A DNA stretch of 6,291 nt from Alphaproteobacteria bacterium (GTDB lineage Bacteria > Pseudomonadota > Alphaproteobacteria > Sphingomonadales > Emcibacteraceae): NCBI GenBank assembly GCA_013152615.1, contig JAADGA010000201.1, positions 317 through 6,607 of the forward strand, given 5' to 3'. The notes beneath the pieces were generated by a model that worked only from the letters and a program-made list of their open reading frames with translations, had not been told where the DNA came from and did not search any database. Shown here piece after piece: positions 1 to 5,419 of this stretch. How positions within the stretch are numbered: position 1 is the first letter of the stretch; each line of letters begins with the position of its first letter. Both the position numbers and the translations under genes were made by a program.

Positions 1-1
1 G

Positions 2-1225
2 GGCTTTAAAGTCTCCCCACGGCTGCATTATCTGATTGCGCGGGACCCGCTGTTGCCAAGAACAACGGTTGCCCGGCATTATTTCTTCAATAAATCAGGG
101 AAGGCATGGCCGGTGGGTCATCTGCTGAAAAATCCTGAATATGCCGCCAGCCTGCGGTTGATCGCGAACAAGGGGCCGGACGGTTTTTACAAGGGGAAGC
201 TGGCGCAGGATATTGTTGCCGCCGTCAATAATTCAAAATATAATCCGGGTAAATTATCACTGAAAGATATGGCCGGATATGTGGCGAAACAACGCACGGC
301 GATATGCGGGGCTTACCGGGTGTGGACGGTATGCGGCATGCCTCCACCGTCTTCCGGTGGTGGTGCTGTGGCGTCTATCTTGGGGATGCTGCAGTATTTT
401 GATCTGAAAGCGATGAAACCCAATTCGCTCAAGGCGGTTCACGTCATTCTGGAGGCGGAGCGGCTGGCCTATGCCGACCGCGATAAATATATGGCTGACA
501 GTGATTTTGTCCCGGTGCCGCTGTCGATGTTCACTGACCCGGCTTATTTGAAACAACGGGCGCATAAAATAAGCCTGACCACAGCCATGAAAAAAGTATC
601 GGCGGGCAAGCCCCCGGTTGCGAGTAAACTTTCGTTCGCCGATGGCATGACCCCGGAATTCCCGTCAACCAGTCATTTTGTCATTGTTGATCAATGGGGC
701 AATATGATCAGTATGACCGCCACCGTCGAAAGTGCCTTTGGCAGTAGGCTGATGGTCAACGGCTTTATCCTTAATAATGAAATGACCGATTTTTCCATGA
801 TCCCCGAGCGCAACGGGGTGCCGGTTGCCAACCGGATTGTCCCGGGTAAACGCCCGCGCAGCTCAATGGCACCGACTTTTGTCCTTGATCAGGACGGGCG
901 GGTGGTCCTGACTGTCGGCACTCCCGGCGGCAACAGCATTATCGCCTATGTCGTTCAGGCGATTGTTAATGTGCTTGACTGGAATATGACAATGCAGCAG
1001 GCGGTCGATCAACCCCACTTCCTGACCCGTGGCGGACCGGTATATCTTGAGCAGGGCACCGCGATTACCGCGCTTGCGGCACCACTGGAAAAAATGGGCC
1101 ATAAAAATGTGCAGATCAGGACTCTCAACAGCGGCCTTCACGGGATCATTGTTCATTACGGCCCGAATGGCGTCCGCTATGAAGGCGGGGCCGATGACCG
1201 TCGTGAGGGGGTGGTCAGACAGTAG
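2..1225 (+). CDS. ggt: Gamma-glutamyltransferase (glutathione hydrolase), 3' part, 5' end outside window
   Basis: The frame is open from the first bases to a TAG stop and gives 407 residues, so the start, signal peptide and beginning of the large subunit lie upstream. The family is periplasmic or secreted. It cleaves the gamma-glutamyl bond of glutathione and transfers the group to water or an amino acid, and it matures by self-cleavage before a threonine. That threonine is visible as PSTSHF (codon 668-670, visible residue 223), matching TTH in E. coli Ggt; the remaining 185 residues form the catalytic small subunit. Other family marks are MPPPSSGGG in the large subunit, NNEMTDFS, KRPRSSMAPT (the paired serines) and the GTPGG glycine loop. 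All expected catalytic residues in the visible part are present and the frame is intact. It is convergent with the minus-strand elements that follow, and I see no plus-strand T-tract terminator after the stop. The family call is firm; the physiological substrate is not shown. Confidence 0.96.
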   Translation, partial: GFKVSPRLHYLIARDPLLPRTTVARHYFFNKSGKAWPVGHLLKNPEYAASLRLIANKGPDGFYKGKLAQDIVAAVNNSKYNPGKLSLKDMAGYVAKQRTAICGAYRVWTVCGMPPPSSGGGAVASILGMLQYFDLKAMKPNSLKAVHVILEAERLAYADRDKYMADSDFVPVPLSMFTDPAYLKQRAHKISLTTAMKKVSAGKPPVASKLSFADGMTPEFPSTSHFVIVDQWGNMISMTATVESAFGSRLMVNGFILNNEMTDFSMIPERNGVPVANRIVPGKRPRSSMAPTFVLDQDGRVVLTVGTPGGNSIIAYVVQAIVNVLDWNMTMQQAVDQPHFLTRGGPVYLEQGTAITALAAPLEKMGHKNVQIRTLNSGLHGIIVHYGPNGVRYEGGADDRREGVVRQ

Positions 1226-1269
1226 GCTTTTGTGAGTAAGATATCCCCCCTGCTTCATAGAAAACAGGT

Positions 1270-1332
1270 AAAGAAATGCCGGGGGGATCAGGCAAAGAAA
1301 AGCCGGGGGGATCAGGCAAAAAAAATGCCGGG
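1270..1332. repeat. 24-bp tandem repeat, two copies plus a partial third
   Basis: Copies at 1270-1293 and 1294-1317 differ at one base (AAAGAAAT versus AAAGAAAA before GCCGGGGGGATCAGGC). A partial third copy from 1318 (A-run then TGCCGGG) merges into the terminator hairpin and has one extra base. On the minus strand each unit carries CCCCCCGGC followed by a pyrimidine-rich TTTCTTT. This resembles the descending arm and T-tract of the adjacent terminator, so the array may have grown by duplication of the terminator's end. No protein-coding role is likely. Confidence 0.85.
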
Positions 1333-1347
1333 TTAAAAAACCCGGCA
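1318..1347 (-). terminator. Rho-independent terminator, minus strand
   Basis: A perfect 9-bp stem (TGCCGGGTT at 1326-1334 pairing with AACCCGGCA at 1339-1347) encloses a 4-base loop. Read on the minus strand, eight T residues follow at once (1325 down to 1318), as in a textbook intrinsic terminator. On the plus strand the stem is followed by AGTCAAAA, so it should not act efficiently for ggt. It therefore ends a minus-strand transcript: the candidate small RNA, and possibly read-through from lysR about 235 bases upstream. Confidence 0.88.
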
Positions 1348-1480
1348 AGTCAAAATATAGGGAGGCTTCATGTCTTGGGAGACAATGAAACGGCCATACT
1401 CCGCGAAGGGGAGGACTAGGGAGCATAGCCAACTGAAATATCCTGGGAGGAATTTCAGTGCGATGCTGCGTCGCAACATC
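1318..1480 (-). ncRNA. Candidate small RNA with CCUCCC anti-Shine-Dalgarno loops
   Basis: Read on the minus strand, this segment folds into a row of hairpins. A: arms 1480-1473 and 1469-1462, 8 bp with one U-G wobble, loop GAC. B: arms 1459-1448 and 1444-1432, 12 bp with one bulge, CCC at the tip. C: arms 1430-1420 and 1402-1392, 11 bp with two G-U wobbles, and a 17-base loop holding UCCUCCCC. D: arms 1391-1381 and 1374-1365, 10 bp with one bulged U, loop UCCCAA. A free CCUCCC (1365-1360) and the intrinsic terminator follow. Wobble pairs in A and C form only on the minus-strand RNA; on the plus strand they become C-A mismatches, which supports this strand. CUCCC occurs five times. Alphaproteobacterial RNAs of the alpha-r14/Cuckoo and CcsR types expose CCUCCUCCC motifs in loops and can pair with mRNA ribosome binding sites. 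I infer a similar role and do not claim membership of a named family. The 5' end is estimated from hairpin A. Confidence 0.66.
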
Positions 1481-1531
1481 TGTATCTAAATATAGTTATT
1501 TTTTGATGAATTACTATACATGTTTTTACAA
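1481..1531 (-). promoter_or_regulatory. Possible promoter region of the small RNA
   Basis: This AT-rich stretch lies directly upstream of hairpin A on the minus strand. TATATT (1494-1489) and the overlapping TATTTA (1492-1487) sit at the right distance for a start near 1480. TTGTAA (1531-1526) is present, but its spacing to either hexamer is too long for an ordinary sigma-70 promoter, and no good -35 box sits at 16-18 bases. The RNA could also be cut from a trxB-lysR transcript. I regard this only as a likely location. Confidence 0.28.
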
Positions 1532-1534
1532 TGC

Positions 1535-1557
1535 AGCTATGCGCCATACGCATGGCT
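1535..1557. other. Dyad-symmetric sequence downstream of the LysR gene
   Basis: AGCTATGCG (1535-1543) and CGCATGGCT (1549-1557) are inverted copies, 8 of 9 positions complementary, around a 5-base centre. The odd position is a U-G wobble in plus-strand RNA but an A-C mismatch in minus-strand RNA. No T-tract follows on either strand, so it does not look like a terminator. It could be an operator or a structured part of the LysR 3' untranslated region. No function can be assigned. Confidence 0.4.
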
Positions 1558-1581
1558 TGCCAGGAGGATTGTCCGCAGCTT

Positions 1582-2466
1582 CTAGAAGCGCGAGCCTTTG
1601 AATTCTTTAATGATGTAGTCGCGGAATACCGAGATCCGGCGTGCGGTGCGGGCTTCCTGGGTATAAACGAGGTAGGCCGGGAAAGTCGGGCCGTCAATAT
1701 CTTCCAGAACCCTGACGACATTGGTCGATCCCTGAACCAGATAATCCGGCAGGGCGGCAATGCCGATCCCGGCCTTTATTGCCTGCAACACGCCGTAGAT
1801 GCTGTTGACCCGCAGGATGGTTGATCTTTTACCACCATTATCCTTGTCAAGAATCCAGTCGATATTGCGAATTGGGCTCTGGGTGACGTTGCCATAGGTA
1901 ATTAAATGGTGGTGGTCAAGGTCGAACAGGGTTTCAGGCCTGCCCTTGCGGCTGATATATTCCGGCGAGGCATAAAGATGATGGTGAAAAACGCCGACCT
2001 GGCGCTGGATCAGGTCGAGCTGATGGGCCGGACGGAATCGTATGGCGATGTCCGCCTGACGCGTGGTCAGGTCAAGATCGCTGTCTGTTGCCAGCAGCTG
2101 GACGTTTATTCCCGGATATTGTTCGATGAAACTGCGGATATGATTAACCATCCATGTCGAGCCGAAACTTAGCGTGGTCGTGATTCTGAGTTCGCCGCGC
2201 GGAACGTCGGAGCCTTCAATAAGCTGTTGTTCCGTTGTATGGATTCTGGAGAATACTTCTTCGGCGGTTTTGAACAGGGTTTCGCCCTCATCAGTCAGGC
2301 TCAAGCCCCGGGCATGGCGATGGAACAGCGTGGTTTCCAGACTCGTCTCCAGCGCCTTTATCTGGCGACTGACCGCAGACTGACTGAGAAACAGCTTTTC
2401 CCCGGCATGGGTAAAACTGCCGGAAGACGCGACAATATGAAATATTTTTAATTTATCCCAGTCCAC
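1582..2466 (-). CDS. LysR-family transcriptional regulator, downstream of trxB
   Basis: The product has 294 residues, normal for a LysR-type regulator. Residues 1-62 form the winged helix-turn-helix domain, with the recognition region at 14-40 (SGSFTHAGEKLFLSQSAVSR) and the typical ending LSLTDEG at 56-61. Residues from about 91 on form the effector-binding fold (RGELRITTTLSFG at the hinge, QADIAIRF, and a GIGIAALPDYLV strand-loop near the end). The start is GTG at 2466-2464, only 2 bases after the trxB stop and without a clear Shine-Dalgarno sequence. This suggests co-transcription with trxB and translation by coupling. A LysR gene beside trxB is, as I recall, common in alphaproteobacteria; its inducer and targets are unknown to me. 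A perfect palindrome GCTTCTAGAAGC (1578-1589) overlaps the stop. The frame is intact and the DNA-binding residues look complete, so it should be functional. Confidence 0.93.
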   Translation of the reverse strand: MDWDKLKIFHIVASSGSFTHAGEKLFLSQSAVSRQIKALETSLETTLFHRHARGLSLTDEGETLFKTAEEVFSRIHTTEQQLIEGSDVPRGELRITTTLSFGSTWMVNHIRSFIEQYPGINVQLLATDSDLDLTTRQADIAIRFRPAHQLDLIQRQVGVFHHHLYASPEYISRKGRPETLFDLDHHHLITYGNVTQSPIRNIDWILDKDNGGKRSTILRVNSIYGVLQAIKAGIGIAALPDYLVQGSTNVVRVLEDIDGPTFPAYLVYTQEARTARRISVFRDYIIKEFKGSRF

Positions 2467-2468
2467 TT

Positions 2469-3416
2469 TTATTGGTTCTCGGCTAGAAAAGATTCAGCTT
2501 CCAGCGCCGCCATACAGCCCATGCCGGCGGCGGTGACCGCCTGACGATAGACTTTATCGGTAACGTCACCGGCGGCAAAAACGCCGGGTATATTGGTTGC
2601 CGTGCTGTCCGGTGCTTTGAGGATATAACCGTCATCATCCATTTTAACCTTGCCGGCGAAGAGAGCCGTGGACGGTTTGTGGCCGATGGCGATGAAGACA
2701 CCGTGGGCCGGTATTTCGCTTAAAACCGCGGTTTTGACATTTTTTACCCTGGCCCCGGTAACCCCGCCCATCGGCGGTTCATCACCGATAATTTCGTCAA
2801 TGACCGAGTCCCAGAGGACGGTGATTTTCTCATTGGCAAACAGCCGCTGTTGCAGAATTTTTTCTGATCTCAGGCAGTCGCGGCGGTGAATCAGGGTGAC
2901 TTTCGAGGCAAAGTTAGTCAGAAAAATAGCTTCCTCAACCGCCGTATTGCCGCCACCAACCACAATAACTTCTTTGCCGCGGTAAAAGAAACCGTCGCAG
3001 GTGGCACAGGCGGAGACGCCAAATCCCTGAAATTTCTGCTCGGACGGCAGGCCGAGCCACATTGCCTGGGCGCCGGTGGAAATTATTACGCTATCGCCAA
3101 TATAAATATTGCCGCTTTCCCCGGTGCAGACAAACGGACGTTCCCTGAAATTAACCTCGACAATGGTATCTGTGATGATTTCGGCGTTGACATTACGCGC
3201 CTGTGCCGCCATCTGCTCCATCAGCCACGGCCCCTGAACGGGATCGGCAAATCCGGGATAATTTTCGACATCACTGGTGATGGTTAACTGCCCCCCCGGC
3301 TGCATTCCCTGAATGATAACCGGGCCAAGGTTGGCCCGGGCGGCATAGATGGCGGCGGTGTATCCGGCGGGTCCGGAGCCGATGATTAAAACTTTATGAT
3401 GATATGTTTCAGACAT
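2469..3416 (-). CDS. trxB: Thioredoxin-disulfide reductase
   Basis: The product has 315 residues, full length for the bacterial low-molecular-weight enzyme. This cytoplasmic flavoprotein passes electrons from NADPH through FAD and a cysteine pair to thioredoxin, which in turn reduces ribonucleotide reductase and protein disulfides. In order, the sequence shows the FAD-binding GSGPAG (13-18), PGGQL (40-44), the redox pair CATC (Cys137 and Cys140), the NADPH-binding GGGNTA (154-159), HRRD (177-180, contacting the NADPH phosphate) and the second FAD motif GVFAAGDVTD (278-287) followed by RQAVTAAGMG. All active-site residues are present. ATG at 3416-3414 is preceded by GAAGAG at 3430-3425 with an 8-base spacer, supporting this start. 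The gene leads a probable operon with the LysR gene 2 bases downstream. Its promoter should lie in 3420-3600, but I see no convincing -35/-10 pair there. Confidence 0.98.
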   Translation of the reverse strand: MSETYHHKVLIIGSGPAGYTAAIYAARANLGPVIIQGMQPGGQLTITSDVENYPGFADPVQGPWLMEQMAAQARNVNAEIITDTIVEVNFRERPFVCTGESGNIYIGDSVIISTGAQAMWLGLPSEQKFQGFGVSACATCDGFFYRGKEVIVVGGGNTAVEEAIFLTNFASKVTLIHRRDCLRSEKILQQRLFANEKITVLWDSVIDEIIGDEPPMGGVTGARVKNVKTAVLSEIPAHGVFIAIGHKPSTALFAGKVKMDDDGYILKAPDSTATNIPGVFAAGDVTDKVYRQAVTAAGMGCMAALEAESFLAENQ

Positions 3417-3593
3417 TAATATTTCTCTTCAGCTTTGTAACTCTGGCGGTATGGATAATCCCTCATGATAGACTCATATGGAAAAAATTACTTAAAAATA
3501 TGTGATAATTCTTGGTAAAAATAAAATCATATTAACGATTTTGCGGCAGGATGGCGTTGAATTAGATCGTAATCTTGTAAAAAAATTCTTTCC
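3417..3593. promoter_or_regulatory. Divergent intergenic region between trxB and the TadG-like gene
   Basis: This AT-rich gap must hold the promoter for minus-strand trxB and probably one for the plus-strand TadG-like gene. TATCAT on the minus strand near 3468, and TTGAAT (3557-3562) with TAAAAA (3578-3583) on the plus strand, are only loosely promoter-like, with spacings of 15-16 bases. I see no strong inverted repeat that would mark an operator, and no small gene. Confidence 0.35.
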
Positions 3594-3670
3594 GGGGAGA
3601 TGGAGTGAACATTAAGGCCAGAAAGATAATGAGTGATATTAAGAAAAAAAGAAAAAAACGGATCAGATAA
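3594..3670 (+). other. Well-initiated short reading frame feeding into an A7 slippery tract ahead of the TadG-like gene
   Basis: GGGGAG (3594-3599) lies 5 bases before GTG at 3605. This is a much better initiation signal than the GTG at 3703, which has none. The frame reads MNIKARKIMSDIKKKRKKRIR and stops at TAA 3668-3670. It contains two A7 runs (3644-3650 and 3652-3658). The second is read as AGA AAA AAA, so it forms the heptamer A AAA AAA. A shift back by one base there continues as ACG GAT CAG into the TadG-like frame, which is open from 3643 and encodes NFLGRIVRDAGG before the membrane segment. This may be the real start of the TadG-like protein, reached by slippage, or the scar of a one-base deletion. 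The frame and signals are seen; the frameshift is inferred. Confidence 0.45.
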
Positions 3671-3702
3671 TTTGTCGGTGTAGAAATTTTCTTGGCCGGA
3701 TA

Positions 3703-5347
3703 GTGCGGGATGCCGGCGGAATCTCCGGGGTAATATTGACAATATCGCTTATTCCAACAATTGGTGTAATTGGGATTGCGACCGATGTCAGCCGGGCCTA
3801 TATCGTTAAAACCCGGCTGAGAGCCGCTCTTGACGCGGCGGCGCTGGCCGGGGGCAGAAGTTTTTTTGACGCGGATCGCGGGACACAGATTAAAAAATAT
3901 TTCAATGCGAATTTTCCTCCGGGCTATTTTGGCACCACCGTGAAGGGGCCTCTTGAGGTGAATGCCACCGGGACGGTTTATCCACCGGGGCATATTTATA
4001 ATCAGAAAGACACGGTTTTAAGGCTGACTGCGAGTGCCTCTATCCCGACGCTGTTTATGAAATTATTTTCCTTTAAGGACATGAGTGTCGGCGGGGATAG
4101 TGAAGTAACGCGGCAGACGTCTTTTCTGGATGTGGTGATCGCGGTGGATATGTCGGGGTCGATGTTAAGGACGGTCAGCGGCAGTTGGAGCTCGTCTGTT
4201 CAGGACCGAAGGATTGAATTGGCCAAAACGGCGGCCACCAATCTGGTTGATATTCTGTTTGGCAGTACCCAGGAAAATGCGCTTTTGAGTATCGGCCTGG
4301 TGCCGTGGGCCGGTAAAGTAAAGGTAACAGAAAGCGGCACGCGCTATGGCTATGATGCCAATGGAAATTCCATTCCCCATTCGGCGCTGTTTACCACCAA
4401 AAACGTCCCGTCCTCACCGGATAATCCGTATAAGGAAGCCTTCTATCGTATTGATAAACATAATGACGGCAATATCTGGAATAATGCGGATGATCTGGTA
4501 TTAAAAAACTGGACCCCGAAAATCACCAAGGTTTATTACGCCCATAACGCGCCGTCGGTGCCGCTGCTGGCCGAACCGCCAGCGGACTGGAAAGGCTATG
4601 TTTACGCCCGTTATGCCCGGACCAAACCTTATAATGCGCCGCAGTCCTATAGCGATTATACCGCCGAGGCCGAGGCCGGTGATCTGGTGGCTGGCCCCTT
4701 TACCTCCCCGGGTGGTCCGGCGTGGGTGGGATGGTATCCAATGGGGGATGAAGGCCAGACCACATATTGTGATCTCGGGCTGCTTAATGGCGGTAAATAT
4801 TATTGCTCTTCCGGACCGGCAGCGGGAATATTGCCGCTGCAACATAACAAGGCAACAATTGAAAACGCAAAACGCCATCCATAATCTCAACATTCCTTCG
4901 GGCGGGATTTATTATACCAATATTCCCCAGGGGCTTGACTGGGCATGGCGGGTGATCTCCCCCGGGGAGCCGTTTAATCAGGCGACGGTGGTCAATAATC
5001 CCAATTTCGTCAAGCATAAGGCAATTATATTATTGACCGATGGCCAGAATACCGTCATTTCAGGTGATGCCTATAATGGCGGTTTTACCTCCGAATCCCG
5101 CCGTGACGCCCGGTTGAAAAAGCTCGCCGATATTATCAAAAACAAGAATGATGCCGATCCGAACAACGACAATCAAATTCTGATCTATACCATTCAGTTT
5201 GCCAATGCCAATTCAAGGATGGCCGATTTGCTGAAATATGTGGCGACCAATGATAAATATTATTTTTATGCCCCCGACCGGACCTCTCTGCAAAAGGCTT
5301 TTAAGAAAATCGCCGAGGATCTGTCTAATTTACGCTTGTCCAAATAA
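3703..5347 (+). pseudogene. TadG-like VWA-domain pilus-associated protein, frame disrupted by a 7-bp duplication
   Basis: Two consecutive frames encode one protein. The first (GTG 3703 to TAA 4882-4884) has a short cytoplasmic end, a membrane segment (residues about 8-27) with the TadE/TadG-type continuation DVSRAYIVKTRLRAALDAA, and the metal-binding (MIDAS) motif of a VWA domain, DMSGS (Asp149, Ser151, Ser153). The second supplies the rest: ILLTDGQNT, the LIYTIQFAN strand and the ending IAEDLSNLRLSK typical of TadG proteins. Removing one copy of AAAACGC at 4862-4875 rejoins them as KATIENAIHNLNIPSGG and gives 545 residues from GTG 3703. Family members are anchored in the inner membrane, face the periplasm and are linked to Flp/Tad pilus assembly. 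No other tad gene is visible, so this is an orphan copy here. The amino end probably begins upstream in another frame, because homology-like sequence continues before 3703. As written, the product stops before the second half of the VWA domain and should be inactive unless the frame is restored. Confidence 0.85.
4862..4875 (+). repeat. 7-bp tandem duplication causing the frameshift
   Basis: AAAACGC occurs twice in direct succession (4862-4868 and 4869-4875). With both copies, reading continues GCA AAA CGC CAT CCA TAA and ends. With one copy it reads GAA AAC GCC ATC CAT AAT CTC and joins the downstream frame exactly. A +7 insertion explains the change of frame from codon starts at 4861 to starts at 4874. 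Confidence 0.9.
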
Positions 5348-5419
5348 TATTTTTCACCCTTGTTATTAATTTATTTTTGCTTATTCTCGGAACCGGTTTT
5401 ACAAGGGGCTTGAGCAATA

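Noticed and set aside
1243..1288. ATCCCCCC (1243-1250) and GGGGGGAT (1281-1288) as a possible plus-strand ggt terminator
   Set aside because: The stem is 8 bp with a 30-base loop and no T-tract follows, so it does not fit an intrinsic terminator.
863..1432. Minus-strand open frame of 189 codons antisense to ggt
   Set aside because: It lies opposite a well-conserved ggt sequence, has no family features, and its repeated CLIPPAFL segment is only the 24-bp repeat read in frame.
1370..1489. Plus-strand 39-codon frame (ATG 1370 to TAA 1489) preceded by GGGAGG at 1360-1365
   Set aside because: The good ribosome binding site is the complement of one of five CCUCCC motifs in the minus-strand RNA, and the whole frame is explained by that structure. 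The peptide is Arg/Lys-rich without a recognisable motif.
1531..1824. Plus-strand open frame antisense to the 3' end of the LysR gene
   Set aside because: Most of it overlaps conserved LysR coding sequence, it has no Shine-Dalgarno sequence, and its composition is that of an antisense shadow.
4501..4893. Minus-strand open frame across the TadG-like gene
   Set aside because: It is antisense to the coding strand that carries the VWA protein, with no recognisable domain or start signal.
5388..5402. Short palindrome AACCGGTT before the hydrolase gene
   Set aside because: Eight bases with no loop and a weak T-tract; it is expected by chance and too short to call a terminator or operator.
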